A DNA stretch of 64,000 nt from Streptomyces caelestis (GTDB lineage Bacteria; Actinomycetota; Actinomycetes; Streptomycetales; Streptomycetaceae), in assembly GCF_001279005.1 (NCBI RefSeq), contig NZ_LGCN01000210.1:124001-188000 (forward strand). The letters are read 5' to 3'. Numbering within the stretch: position 1 is the first letter of the stretch; the number at the start of each line of letters is the position of its first letter. Below the pieces are notes generated by a model. The model saw only the letters and a list, made by a program, of their open reading frames with translations, did not search any database and was not told the DNA's origin. A program made the translations under genes and the position numbers. Below are positions 34,494-44,151 of this stretch, piece after piece.

Positions 34494-35847
34494 CCGTCCG
34501 TCCGCGCGCGCGGTCCTCGCCCTCGTCACCGACGACTTCACCGAACTCCCCCACCCGGCACGGGAGTCCCGGCCCGACGGTCCGCTCGGCTGGCCCGGTT
34601 ACGGCGCCGCCCGCGCCCGTGCCGCCGAGCGCACCGGCGAGCGGGAGTCCGTGGTCTGCGGCACCGCGAGCGTCGAGGGCACCCGGGCGGTCCTCGTCGC
34701 GTTCGAGTTCGGCTTCCTCGGCGGCTCGCTCGGCGAACGCACCGGCGACCGTCTGGTGGCGGCGTACGCCCACGCCCGCGCGCACCGGCTGCCGGTGGTG
34801 CCGCTGGTCGCCACCGGGGGCAGCAGGATGCAGGAGGGCATGCTCGCCCTCACCCAGCTCCAGCGGGTGGCGCGCGAGTCGGCGCTCACCCGGGAGGCCG
34901 GGCTGCCGCAGATAGCGGTGGTGCGGGACCCGACGACCGGCGGCGGCTGGGCCACCCTGGGCGCGGGCGCCGACGTCGTCCTCGCCCTGCCCGGCGCGCA
35001 GGTCGGTTTCGCCGGCTCCCGGGTGCGGCCCGCGGACGCGGACCCGGCGGCGTACACGGCCGAGGCGCAGGTGGCGGCGGGTGCGGCGGACGCGCTGGTA
35101 CGGCCGGAGGAACTGCGGGGGACGCTGGGCCGCTGGCTGCGGCTGCTGACCCGTCCCTCCGCCGAGCCGGTCCCGCCGCCGCCCCCGCTGGGCAGGGCGG
35201 ACCTCCCGGCCACCGGCTGGGACGCCGTCCGGCGCGCCCGCTCCCCCGAACGCCCGCGCGCCGCCGCCTACCTGGACGCCTGTCTCACCTCCCGCGTCGC
35301 CCTCGGCGGCGACCGCTGCGGCGGCACGGACCCGGACGGCATGCTGTGCGGCTTCGGTGAGCGGGAGGGCCGTACGGTCGCCTACGCGGCGCAGACCGGG
35401 ACGGCCACCCGTCCCGCCGGGTACCGCACCGCCGCCCGGCTGGTCCGGCTCGCGGACCGGCTCGGCATCCCGGTGCTGACGCTGGTGGACACGCCGGGCG
35501 CGGCGAACGACGCGGAGGCGGAGCGGCAGGGGGCGGGGGCCGCCATCGCCGACCTGTTCGGCGCCGTGGCCGCCGCCCGCACGCCGGTCACCACGCTGGT
35601 CGTCGGCGAGGGCGGCTCCGGCGGCGCGCTGGCCCTCGCCGCCCCCGGCAACACCTGGGCCACCCCGGACAGCTACTTCTCGGTGATCGCCCCGGAACTC
35701 GCGGCGGCCATCCTCAAACGGCCCCCGGAGGAGGTGGAGGACACGGCGGACCGGCTCCGCGTCCGCCCGCAGGACCTGGTGGAGCTGGGGGTGGTCCGGG
35801 GGGTCGTGGGACCGGCGGACCGTACGGAGGAGCACCCGGCCGACTGA
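34486..35847 (+). CDS. Acyl-CoA carboxyltransferase-domain protein (AccD/AccA-like fusion)
   Basis: 453 residues, GTG at 34486 within the matB end. The first half resembles the beta carboxyltransferase subunit (ASVEGTRAVLVAFEFGFLGG, VPLVATGGSRMQEGML). The second half resembles the alpha subunit (RLADRLGIPVLTLVDTPGA, VVGEGGSGGALALA, YFSVIAPELAAAIL). The zinc-ribbon Cys of AccD are absent. It should transfer a carboxyl group between biotin and an acyl-CoA, or decarboxylate malonyl groups. Pairing with matB suggests malonate or malonyl-CoA metabolism. No biotin carboxylase or biotin carrier is encoded nearby. Confidence 0.85.
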   Translation: MADRPSARAVLALVTDDFTELPHPARESRPDGPLGWPGYGAARARAAERTGERESVVCGTASVEGTRAVLVAFEFGFLGGSLGERTGDRLVAAYAHARAHRLPVVPLVATGGSRMQEGMLALTQLQRVARESALTREAGLPQIAVVRDPTTGGGWATLGAGADVVLALPGAQVGFAGSRVRPADADPAAYTAEAQVAAGAADALVRPEELRGTLGRWLRLLTRPSAEPVPPPPPLGRADLPATGWDAVRRARSPERPRAAAYLDACLTSRVALGGDRCGGTDPDGMLCGFGEREGRTVAYAAQTGTATRPAGYRTAARLVRLADRLGIPVLTLVDTPGAANDAEAERQGAGAAIADLFGAVAAARTPVTTLVVGEGGSGGALALAAPGNTWATPDSYFSVIAPELAAAILKRPPEEVEDTADRLRVRPQDLVELGVVRGVVGPADRTEEHPAD

Positions 35848-35851
35848 TCCC

Positions 35852-35879
35852 GTGACACGTCGAACACCGCGCGTAACAT
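35852..35879 (+). promoter_or_regulatory. Candidate promoter of the protease/MoxR set
   Basis: GTGACA (35852-35857), 16-nt spacer, TAACAT (35874-35879), 43 nt before the first start. This is a good fit to the vegetative HrdB-type consensus and separates the four-gene set from the carboxyltransferase. Confidence 0.5.
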
Positions 35880-35922
35880 AGGAGTTCACCGCAGTCGCAC
35901 ACCACGGGGGGCAGGTCGCGCC

Positions 35923-36264
35923 ATGGACGGGTTGACGCAGTTCACGACCGAGAGCGGCACGATGGTCGTGGTGGAGGGCGTGGTGGACGAGTCCGGGGCC
36001 CGGCTCGTCTCGCGCGGCAACGGCCCGGCCCAGGCGGCGCGTACCTTCGAGGGCTCCCTGGAGGGCGTACGGGCGGCGGCCGAGTCCGCGCTGCGGGTGT
36101 TCCGCGACGGCTCCCTCAAACCGGACGCGGTGGAGCTGGAGTTCGGGGTGAAACTGACCGCGGAGGCCGGTGCCGTCATCGCCAAGGGATCGGCCGAGGG
36201 GCACCTGGTCGTCAAGCTCAGCTGGGCGCCCGAGCCGGACCACGAGGTCGCCGACCGCCGATGA
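35923..36264 (+). CDS. Trypsin-co-occurring small protein (CU044_2847/Trypco1-like)
   Basis: 113 residues, ATG at 35923 after GGGGGGCAGG. Compact alpha/beta domain: TQFTTESGTMVVVEGVVD, ARTFEGSLEGVRAAAESALR, KPDAVELEFGVKLTAEAGAV, EGHLVVKLSW. This is the CU044_2847 family, called trypsin-co-occurring domain 1 in comparative work on MoxR/vWA/VMAP conflict systems. Its stop overlaps the protease start as ATGA, fitting a partner or regulatory subunit of the protease. No enzymatic residues. Confidence 0.82.
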   Translation: MDGLTQFTTESGTMVVVEGVVDESGARLVSRGNGPAQAARTFEGSLEGVRAAAESALRVFRDGSLKPDAVELEFGVKLTAEAGAVIAKGSAEGHLVVKLSWAPEPDHEVADRR

Positions 36265-37958
36265 GCAGCGCCGCCTGGCACACCCGGATCGAGTGCGGGA
36301 ACGCGGTCGGCGCGGGCTTCCTCGTCTCGGCGCGTCACGTGCTCACCTGCGCCCACGTCATAGCGGCGAGCGACACGTCGGCGGTGTCCGTGAGCTTCCC
36401 CAACCGCGCCGAACTGGGCGCGGTCACCGCGACGGTGGCGGTCCACGGCGGCTGGCGGGGCGGCGACACCGACCCCGGCGACGTGGCCGTGCTGGAGCTG
36501 GAGCGGGAGGTGCCGCTCGCCCCGGCCGTCTTCGCGTCGCCCGGCGCGGAGCGCGACATCCCCTCGCCCGAACTGATCGCGTACGGCTTCCCGCGGGGCT
36601 ACGACGAGGGCGCCCTCGCGCTGTACCGCGCGGTGCCCGGTCCGCTGATCGCCGGCGAGTGGGTGCAGCTGGAGGCCGTCTCCGGACACGGACAGCCACT
36701 GGCCGACGGATTCAGCGGAGCGGCGGTGACGCTGGCCGACGGTTCGGTGGTCGGCATGGTCACGGCCGTCGCGGGTGGCCGGGACGTGCGCGCGGGCCGC
36801 ATGCTGCCCACCGAGGTCATGGCCCGCTACTGGAGCGGTCTGGGCGAACTGGTGCCGACTCCGGGCCACACCCCGAACGAGCTGAGGGAGCTGTACGACC
36901 TCGTGCGGCGGGCCGAGCGGGACGGGCTGACGTGCGATCACGACCGGCTGTACGTCGACGCCGTGGGCGCCTTCGGCCCCGCCCTGCCGAAGGGCGGGTT
37001 CGGCTCCCTGGCGTCGGCGGCGGCGTACGTGCAGTGGGAGGTGTCCGCGCCGGAAGCGGTGTCCCGGTTCGCCGCCCGGGTACGGGAGCTGCTGGACGGC
37101 CCCGGCGACCGAGGGGGCCGGGGTGACGCGGCCCCGGACGGATCGCCCGGGCGGGCCGCCGCCTGGTCGCCCGTCGTCGTGGACATCGAGCACAGCGGGG
37201 CCGGCCCCGACCATGTCACCGTCGAGGTGTCCGCGTACCGCGACGGACGGCGCCGCCCCGTGGGCGCCCGCCGGCTGCCGTGGTCCGGGGTACGGGCCTA
37301 CGTCCAGGAGCACATCGACGAGGCCGTCGCCCAGCTCGTCCCGGGAGCCGACGAGCTGCTCGCCTTCGTGCTGCCGCGCGGCCGGCTGAACGAGCCGGTG
37401 GCGCGCTGGGAGTGCGGCGCGGACGACCCCACCCCGCTCGGCTGCGCCTACCCGCTGGTGGTGGCGGACCGCGCCCGTCACCGCAGCGGCCGGCTGCGTC
37501 ACCAGCTCCACAAGAAGTGGCAGAAGCTGGACGGGGGGCCGGCGGCGGCCGTGCACCGCATCGAGTGCGGCACGCCGGAGCGGCCGCAGAGGCTCCGCAA
37601 GCGGCTGTGGGACGACGGCGCGGACCTGATCGGCTTCGCCTCGTCCCCCGCGGCCGCGGGAGAGCACTTCGAGGTCGGCCTGACCGTCCCCGTTCCCGTG
37701 CTGCTGTGGTCCCGCACGGGCTGCCCGGAGGCCGGCCACGAGGGCCCCTGTCCGGGCGGCGCCTTCCTCGACGAGCTCGCCGAGTCCGTCGCCGGTGTGC
37801 CGCCCGCCGACCTACCGCACCACGTTCTGTCGTTACGCCTGACCGCGGACGCCGCCGACGAGGCGGACCGGCACTGGGCAAGGGACGTGCAGCTGCTGTG
37901 GGACGACCCGCGCTGCTTCCCGGAGACCGCCGCGCCCCTTCACTCCCCCGTCGCCTGA
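36261..37958 (+). CDS. Trypsin-like serine protease with VMAP-C-like C-terminal domain
   Basis: 565 residues, ATG at 36261. Chymotrypsin-fold protease domain 1-~195 with triad His32 (LTCAHV), Asp74 (DPGDVAVLELE) and Ser152 (ADGFSGAAV). No signal peptide, so it acts in the cytoplasm. Residues ~204-278 form a small helical effector-associated-like domain (NELRELYDLVRRAERDGLTC). Residues ~300-565 resemble VMAP-C (ADELLAFVLPRGRLNEPVAR, TPLGCAYPLVVADRAR). In the described ternary systems VMAP works with a MoxR AAA+ ATPase and a vWA protein; here the effector is a protease. Probably zymogen-like until triggered, by analogy. Confidence 0.83.
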   Translation: MSSAAWHTRIECGNAVGAGFLVSARHVLTCAHVIAASDTSAVSVSFPNRAELGAVTATVAVHGGWRGGDTDPGDVAVLELEREVPLAPAVFASPGAERDIPSPELIAYGFPRGYDEGALALYRAVPGPLIAGEWVQLEAVSGHGQPLADGFSGAAVTLADGSVVGMVTAVAGGRDVRAGRMLPTEVMARYWSGLGELVPTPGHTPNELRELYDLVRRAERDGLTCDHDRLYVDAVGAFGPALPKGGFGSLASAAAYVQWEVSAPEAVSRFAARVRELLDGPGDRGGRGDAAPDGSPGRAAAWSPVVVDIEHSGAGPDHVTVEVSAYRDGRRRPVGARRLPWSGVRAYVQEHIDEAVAQLVPGADELLAFVLPRGRLNEPVARWECGADDPTPLGCAYPLVVADRARHRSGRLRHQLHKKWQKLDGGPAAAVHRIECGTPERPQRLRKRLWDDGADLIGFASSPAAAGEHFEVGLTVPVPVLLWSRTGCPEAGHEGPCPGGAFLDELAESVAGVPPADLPHHVLSLRLTADAADEADRHWARDVQLLWDDPRCFPETAAPLHSPVA

Positions 37959-37990
37959 CCCGTCCGCCGAGCCCTCACGGAGAAGAGCCC

Positions 37991-39055
37991 ATGCCCCTGT
38001 GGCCCGTCTACACCGGCACCGAGGAGCCACACGACGGCATCACCCGGTTGCCGCCGCCCCCGCCCTGGCGGGACTTCGACGGCGGCCCCGCACTCGACCC
38101 GCCCGACGAGGGCGCCGACGCCGCCGCCGTCTCCCCCGACCGCAGCCACCGCGCCGCGACCTACCGGGCGACACCGCGGACGGTCCAGCTGGTCAACGCG
38201 GCCCTGTATCTGCGCCGCCCGCTGCTGGTCACCGGCCCGCCCGGCACCGGCAAGTCCTCGCTCGCCTACGCGGTGGCCCGCGAGCTGCGCCTCGGCCCGG
38301 TGCTGCGCTGGAACATCACCAGCCGCAGCACGCTGCACGACGGCCTCTACCAGTACGACCCGCTCTCCCGGCTGTACGCGGCACGGCGGACGGCCGGACC
38401 TCCCGCCGAGCGGTACGACGGGGCACGCGGCGATTCCTCCGGTGAGGGAGCCGACGACGAGTCGGGGGTGGAGAACCATCTGCGCCTCGGCCCCCTGGGC
38501 ACCGCGCTCCTCCCCTACACCCGCCCCCGCGCCCTGCTCATCGACGAGATCGACAAGAGCGACCTCGACCTGCCCAACGACCTGCTGAACGTGCTGGAGG
38601 AGGGCCAGTACGAGATTCCCGAGCTGGTGCGCACCGCCCGGCACCGCCGCCACGGGCGGGCGGAGGTGATGGTGGACGGCACCGGGGAACGGGTGCCGGT
38701 CGAGCACGGCCGTGTCCGCTGCCGGTCCTTCCCCTTCGTCGTCCTCACCAGCAACGGCGAACGCGAGTTCCCGCCCGCCTTCCTGCGCCGCTGTGTCACG
38801 CTGCGCCTGCGGCAGCCGGACGACCGGCAGCTCGCCGACATCGTCCGCGCGCACCTCGGGGAGCCCGACGCGTACGCGCAGGACCTGATCGAGCGTTTCC
38901 TGGCCCGGGCGGGTACCGGAGACCTGGCCACCGACCAGCTCCTCAACGCGATCTACCTGGCCGGCGTCTCCGGACTCGGCGCGGAGTCCCTCGACGACCT
39001 GGCGGAGCAGCTGATGCCGTACCTGGGGCAGCCCCCGCAGGCCGATGCCCTCTGA
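37991..39055 (+). CDS. MoxR-type AAA+ ATPase
   Basis: 354 residues, ATG at 37991 with GGAGAAGAG upstream; the longer frame is a shadow of the protease gene. Walker A GPPGTGKS (82-89), Walker B LLIDEID (182-188), sensor-1 region VVLTSNGEREFPPAFLRRCV with an arginine finger, and a helical lid. The insert VLRWNITSRSTLHDGLYQYD is typical of the MoxR branch linked to SAV_2336 proteins. Chaperone-like remodelling ATPase, expected to act on the vWA-like partner encoded next, whose start overlaps by 11 nt. Confidence 0.9.
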   Translation: MPLWPVYTGTEEPHDGITRLPPPPPWRDFDGGPALDPPDEGADAAAVSPDRSHRAATYRATPRTVQLVNAALYLRRPLLVTGPPGTGKSSLAYAVARELRLGPVLRWNITSRSTLHDGLYQYDPLSRLYAARRTAGPPAERYDGARGDSSGEGADDESGVENHLRLGPLGTALLPYTRPRALLIDEIDKSDLDLPNDLLNVLEEGQYEIPELVRTARHRRHGRAEVMVDGTGERVPVEHGRVRCRSFPFVVLTSNGEREFPPAFLRRCVTLRLRQPDDRQLADIVRAHLGEPDAYAQDLIERFLARAGTGDLATDQLLNAIYLAGVSGLGAESLDDLAEQLMPYLGQPPQADAL

Positions 39056-42000
39056 CCGGCCTGCGGAGGGCCCCGGTTCCCCGGACGCCCTGGCCCGCCT
39101 GGCCGACGTACTGGCCGAGGCGGCCGGGGGCCCGCGCCCGGCCCCGCTCGAACTGGCCGAACTGCTGTGGCTGGCGCGGACCATGGACCGGGAACCCGGC
39201 ACCGGCCCGCACGCGCCGCCGCCGGAGCCCGCCGCCCCCGAACGGCCCGCCGGGCCCTCACCGTCCGTGCCTCCCCCGCCGCCTCCGCCCGAGTCCACGC
39301 CGCCCTCTCCTCCCGCCGCCCCCTCCCGCGTCCCCCTCCGGCTGCCGTCCCCGGGCCCTTCGCGCGACGTGCCGGGCGAACCCCACGCCGCCCTGCTGGC
39401 CCCGGCGCCCCCGATGCTGCGCCGCCCCCTGGCACTGCAACGGTCCCTGCGCCCGCTCAAACGCCGGGTGGACGCTCCCGTGGGCAGGGAACTGGACGAG
39501 AGGGCGACCGCCGACCGCATCGCCCGTCTCGGTGCCGCTCCCGACTGGTGGCTGCCCGTCATGCGGCCCGCCCGGGAACGCTGGCTGCGGCTGAACCTGG
39601 TGCACGACACCGGCCCCACGATGCCGGTGTGGCGTCCCCTGATCCGCGAACTGCACACGGCGCTCGCCCGGTCCGGCGTCTTCCGCACGGTGACCCTGCT
39701 GTCCGTCGGTCCCGACGGCACGGTGCGCGGTCCCGGCGCGCACGCCCCGGCCGACGGCCGCTGCGTCACCTTGGTGATCAGCGACTGCATGGGCCCGCAG
39801 TGGCGCCGGGGCCCCGCCGGCGACCTGTGGTACGGCGTCCTCCGCCGCTGGGCCCACCGCATGCCCCTGGCCGTCGTCCAGCCGCTCCCGGAACACCTGT
39901 GGCGGGACACCGCCCTGCCCACCGTCCCGGGCCGGCTCTCGGCCCCGCACCCCGCCGCACCCTCCGCGACGCTCACGTTCACGCCCTACGACACCCCCGG
40001 CACGGCGGTCCGGCACGCGCCGGACGGGACGCTGCCGCTGCCCGTGCTGGAACCGGCTCCGGACTGGCTGGCGAACTGGGCGCGGCTGGTCGCGGCCCCG
40101 GGCGGGACGGATTTCCCGGCGGCGGTGGCCGACCTGCGCCGGCCCTTCCCGGCGGACGCCGACGGCCGCACGGACCTCGGCCGCCTCTCCCCCGAGGAGC
40201 TGGTCCTCCGCTTCCGCGGCACCGCCTCCCCCGAGGCCTTCCGCCTGGCCGGCCATCTGGCCCTGAGCCGCCCCGATCTGCCGGTCATGCGTCTGGTGCA
40301 GGCCGCCACCGACCCGGACCCGCGCCCCCAGCACCTCGCCGAGGTGATCCTCAGCGGCATGCTCACCGCCGTCCCCGGGCCACCCGGTTCCTACGCCTTC
40401 CGCCCCGGCGTACGGGAGCTGCTGCTGCGCGGCCTGCCCCGCTCGGCCCGGCACGATACCACCGCCCTGCTGCACCGCGTCGGCGCCCTGATCGACGACC
40501 GGGCGGGCCGGGCACCGGGAGACTTCCGGGCGTCGGTGCCGGCCCGGTCCGGCACCGCGACCGCCGTGGACGGCGAGGCGATCGCGTCGATCGGCACGGA
40601 CAGCGCACGACGGCTGACGGGCGGGGACGTGGCGGCGTCGCCGCCCGGCTCCGAAGGGCCCCCGCGTCTGGTGGGCGGCCGGTACCGGCTGGTGCGACGG
40701 ATCACACCGACCGGGACGGTGTGGCAGGCCGAGGACACGGAGGAGGACAGGACGGTGGTCCTGCGGCTGCACGGCAGGACCACCGACCCCATGTGGCGTG
40801 AGGCGTTCCGGCGTGACGCCCGCCTGCTGGCCGGGCTCGGCCATCCGAACGTGGTGCGGGTCCACGCGACCGGCTTCGACGGCGACATTCCGTACGTCGT
40901 CATGGAGCACCTGGACGGCGTGGCCCTCAACTCCCTCGCCGCACCCAACGGTTACCGCCTGCCCACTCCCCTGCTGGTGTCGGTCGGCGCCCAGCTCGCG
41001 CGGGCCCTCACCGCCCTGCACGCGGCGGGCCTGACGCACGGCGGGCTCGGTCTGTCCCGGGTGGTGCTGCTGCCCGACGGAACGGTGCGGCTCAGCCTCT
41101 TCGAACCCGGCCGGACCTCGGGCCCGGCGGGACGGTCGGAGGACCTGAGGGCCCTGTGCGAGATGCTGCTGATGCTGGCGTGGGGGACCGCGCGGCTGAC
41201 GGTTCCCCTCGATCCGCGCAACCTCGGCCATCTCCCGCAGGACCTGCGGGAGAAGTACGCGCGCGCGCTCGAACTGCTGATGTCCCCCTCCGCCGAGGCA
41301 CAGACCCGGGGCCGGGACCTGCTCCTCGACCCGGAACTGCCGCGCCTCGCCGAAGCGACGTACGAGGAGCGGCGCCGCTACCACGCCCTCGGCCCGTTCG
41401 GCGTCGAACTGGCCGGCCGCTCCCCCGCACTGGGACCGGACGAGCGCGCCATGCTGGCCGTGCTGCTGCTCAAGCACGGCCGTACCGTGACGCACGACGA
41501 CCTCAGACGGGGCATGTGGAGCGCCCCCGACGAACCGGACAACGCCATGGCGGTCCTGGGCGTGACGGCGTCCCGGCTGCGCGACGCCCTGGGACCCGGC
41601 GTGCTGGCGACGCTCTCCCACGGCTTCGCCCTGCACACCAGCGCCGACCACGTGGACGTGGTGCACTGCGAGGACCTGGTCCGCCGGGCCGACGAGGCAC
41701 GCCGACGGGACGCCCTCACCGAGGCGCACACGCTGATCACCGAGGCGCTGGAACTCTGGCACGGCGGCGAACCCCTCGCGGACGTCCCTGGCCCCGCCGC
41801 CCGGACCGCCCGCACCCGCCTGGTCCAGCTCCGTCTGAACCTCCACCGCCAACGCGCGGAACTCGCCCTGGACCTCGGGGACCCGGCGCGCGCGGCGGCG
41901 GACCTGGAGGCCCTGGTACGCGCCCACCCCTCCCGCGAGGACTTCCGCCGCCTCCACCTCATCGCCCTGCGGCGCCAGGGCCGGGCCGAGGAAGCGCTGG

Positions 42001-44024
42001 CGGTGTACGAGGAGTACGAACTGGCTGGCGGCCGGCACCCGGAGCTGCTGGCCCTGGGACACGAACTGCGCGAGGAGCTCGACGGCCCCGCACGGGACGA
42101 CCCCGCCTCCGGGACACCGCCCGACGAGCCGGAGTACGACCCGCTCGCCGCACCGGACGAGCTGCCCGAGGGCACGTACCCCGCCTGGGACCCGACGACG
42201 TCCTCGCCCCCGGACCCGCTCGGTGACCGGCCCGCGTACGTCTCCAGGCCCCCCGGCATCCCTCCCGAGGCACGCCCGTCAGCCTCGGAGGACGACGGGT
42301 CCGCGACACCCGCCGGACAGGATCCCGTGGACCCGTCCGATGCCCTCACCGGCTTCTTCTTCGACGTGGCGGACGGCCCCGAGCACCCCGACACCGTGGC
42401 GGCCCTGGGACGGGCGGTCACCCGGATGCTGACGGCCGCCGGAACGCCCGCGGAGGCGTACCGGTTCCTCGAGCGGGACGAGGGCTGCACGGTCCTCATG
42501 CAGCCGGGCGGCCCGACGGCGCCCCTGCTGCGTGCCGCGCTGCGGGGGTTCCCGGACATGCTCCGGGTGGTGGGCGGGCCCCGGCTGATCGTGACCGTCC
42601 TGCGCATGTGGGACGAAGGGCGGGCCGAACTCCCCGCCGAGGCAGCGGTCCGTGCGGCACTGGACTCGTCCGGGGCACACGGCGTGTTCGCCCTCGCACC
42701 GTCCCTCCGGCGGGAACTGGCGACGGAGCGGGAGCTCACCGAGTCGGTCCGGCCCCTCGACGGCGAGCGGACGGTGGGCTGGTACACCGCCTTCCCCCGC
42801 GACACCGCCCCGCTGCCCCCGGTGCTGGGCCCCTTCCCCCTGCCCGCCGGTCACCTCCCGCCGTCGCAGGGCTCGACGAGGACGGTCGTCTACGCGCTGC
42901 CCGGCGGAGGGCTGGGTACCAGCCGCGTCCCCGGCGCCGACCGCTACTACGAGGTCGACCTGACCGAGCACCGCACCGCGCTGGAGCTGAGGGGGCCGGA
43001 GTTGAGGCACGGCTCGGTCGCCGTGGTCCGGGGCGAGGCCGTGTGGCGGGTCTCCGACCCGGTCGCCCTGGCCGGCGGCGGCCCGCACGACGTGCGGGGC
43101 TTCCTCCGCCGTCACGTCGCGACCCGCTTGCGCGAGACGGCCGACCGTCTTCCCTCCGCCGGCCGGGCACAGCTGCGGCACGCGCTCCTGGAGCGGCTCG
43201 GAACGCACGGCGTGCCCCACTGCACCGTCCGCTGGGACCTCCTGGTCAGCGCCCTCCCCGCCGCACGCGCGTCGCGCATCGCACGGCACCCGGAGATCGG
43301 ACCCGCCGACGTGCTCATGGCCGCCGACGCCGTGATCGTCGGTTTCGACACCACGCTCACCAGGCTGTTCCACGACAGCCGGGCGGCCGAGGTGGTGCGG
43401 GTCCTCGCCCGTCTCGCCGTCGAGGGGCGGGACCCCGAGGACGCGCTGTCCGGCAGACGGCCACTGGCGCCGGAGGGCCGTCCGGTGACGCCCGCGGGGG
43501 ACGACATCACCCCCGTCGAACTGCTGCGCGCGCTGACGGGCCACCCCATGGTGGAGGAAGTGCGCACGACCCTGGACCGCCACGAGACGAGAGCCGCCCG
43601 CACGGCCCGCCCCGAGCCCCTGGCCATCGACCTGGTACGCGCGCTGTCCGCCCGACGCCTGCGGCCGGCCGTGGTCACCGATCACGCGGCCGGCGCGGCC
43701 GAGGCCTTCCTGAACCGGGTGGGCCTCACCCCGTACCTGGCGGGCGGCGTGCACGGCCGTTCCGCCGACCTCTCCCTGCTGATGCCCCACCCGGACGTCC
43801 TGCGCCGCGCCCTCCACCGGCTCGGCACCGTCCCGGCCCGCTGCGTGATGATCGGGTCGACCGCCGTGGAGAGCGCCGCCGCCGGGGCCGCGGGGGTGCC
43901 CTTCATCGGCTGCCGGCACACCGACGGCGTCCTCCGCCGGTCCGGTCCGGCGAGTCTCACCGTGCCGGGCCTGCGCCCCCTGCTCGAAGCGGTCCGCGCC
44001 CTGCCGCCGCGCGGTGACTCCTGA
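39045..44024 (+). CDS. Giant multidomain protein: vWA-like SAV_2336 region, pseudokinase, BTAD, cyclase-like, pseudo-HAD
   Basis: 1659 residues. 1-~490: SAV_2336-type region with a Pro-rich linker (60-125) and a vWA-like core (LRLNLVHDTGPTMPVWRPLI, 181-200) whose MIDAS reads DTGPT. 541-760: protein-kinase fold (VGGRYRLVRRITPTGTVWQA) with Arg574 for the ATP Lys, THGGLGLSR for HRDLKPxN (664-672) and FEP for DFG (686-688), so a pseudokinase. 781-1012: winged helix plus BTAD, as in SARP/AfsR regulators. ~1098-1240: possible degenerate nucleotide-cyclase-like fold. 1425-1655: HAD fold lacking the first Asp (GFDTTL, 1433-1438), the motif III Lys (LLMPHPD) and the motif IV acids (STAVE). Likely a signalling scaffold controlled by MoxR. 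Confidence 0.8.
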   Translation: MPSDRPAEGPGSPDALARLADVLAEAAGGPRPAPLELAELLWLARTMDREPGTGPHAPPPEPAAPERPAGPSPSVPPPPPPPESTPPSPPAAPSRVPLRLPSPGPSRDVPGEPHAALLAPAPPMLRRPLALQRSLRPLKRRVDAPVGRELDERATADRIARLGAAPDWWLPVMRPARERWLRLNLVHDTGPTMPVWRPLIRELHTALARSGVFRTVTLLSVGPDGTVRGPGAHAPADGRCVTLVISDCMGPQWRRGPAGDLWYGVLRRWAHRMPLAVVQPLPEHLWRDTALPTVPGRLSAPHPAAPSATLTFTPYDTPGTAVRHAPDGTLPLPVLEPAPDWLANWARLVAAPGGTDFPAAVADLRRPFPADADGRTDLGRLSPEELVLRFRGTASPEAFRLAGHLALSRPDLPVMRLVQAATDPDPRPQHLAEVILSGMLTAVPGPPGSYAFRPGVRELLLRGLPRSARHDTTALLHRVGALIDDRAGRAPGDFRASVPARSGTATAVDGEAIASIGTDSARRLTGGDVAASPPGSEGPPRLVGGRYRLVRRITPTGTVWQAEDTEEDRTVVLRLHGRTTDPMWREAFRRDARLLAGLGHPNVVRVHATGFDGDIPYVVMEHLDGVALNSLAAPNGYRLPTPLLVSVGAQLARALTALHAAGLTHGGLGLSRVVLLPDGTVRLSLFEPGRTSGPAGRSEDLRALCEMLLMLAWGTARLTVPLDPRNLGHLPQDLREKYARALELLMSPSAEAQTRGRDLLLDPELPRLAEATYEERRRYHALGPFGVELAGRSPALGPDERAMLAVLLLKHGRTVTHDDLRRGMWSAPDEPDNAMAVLGVTASRLRDALGPGVLATLSHGFALHTSADHVDVVHCEDLVRRADEARRRDALTEAHTLITEALELWHGGEPLADVPGPAARTARTRLVQLRLNLHRQRAELALDLGDPARAAADLEALVRAHPSREDFRRLHLIALRRQGRAEEALAVYEEYELAGGRHPELLALGHELREELDGPARDDPASGTPPDEPEYDPLAAPDELPEGTYPAWDPTTSSPPDPLGDRPAYVSRPPGIPPEARPSASEDDGSATPAGQDPVDPSDALTGFFFDVADGPEHPDTVAALGRAVTRMLTAAGTPAEAYRFLERDEGCTVLMQPGGPTAPLLRAALRGFPDMLRVVGGPRLIVTVLRMWDEGRAELPAEAAVRAALDSSGAHGVFALAPSLRRELATERELTESVRPLDGERTVGWYTAFPRDTAPLPPVLGPFPLPAGHLPPSQGSTRTVVYALPGGGLGTSRVPGADRYYEVDLTEHRTALELRGPELRHGSVAVVRGEAVWRVSDPVALAGGGPHDVRGFLRRHVATRLRETADRLPSAGRAQLRHALLERLGTHGVPHCTVRWDLLVSALPAARASRIARHPEIGPADVLMAADAVIVGFDTTLTRLFHDSRAAEVVRVLARLAVEGRDPEDALSGRRPLAPEGRPVTPAGDDITPVELLRALTGHPMVEEVRTTLDRHETRAARTARPEPLAIDLVRALSARRLRPAVVTDHAAGAAEAFLNRVGLTPYLAGGVHGRSADLSLLMPHPDVLRRALHRLGTVPARCVMIGSTAVESAAAGAAGVPFIGCRHTDGVLRRSGPASLTVPGLRPLLEAVRALPPRGDS

Positions 44025-44151
44025 GCCCGCCCCGTTCGGCGGGCACCCGCCCGGCCCCCCAGGAAAGGCGCCCGCACCCGCCCGCCGCGCACGATGCCTG
44101 AGAGGTCCGCCGCCCGGCGGGCCGCTGGGCGCGCACTCGGGAGGAACCGCC

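Noticed and set aside
39258..42062. 934-codon minus-strand frame opposite the giant gene
   Set aside because: Shadow; no recognisable domain, and the plus strand has five.
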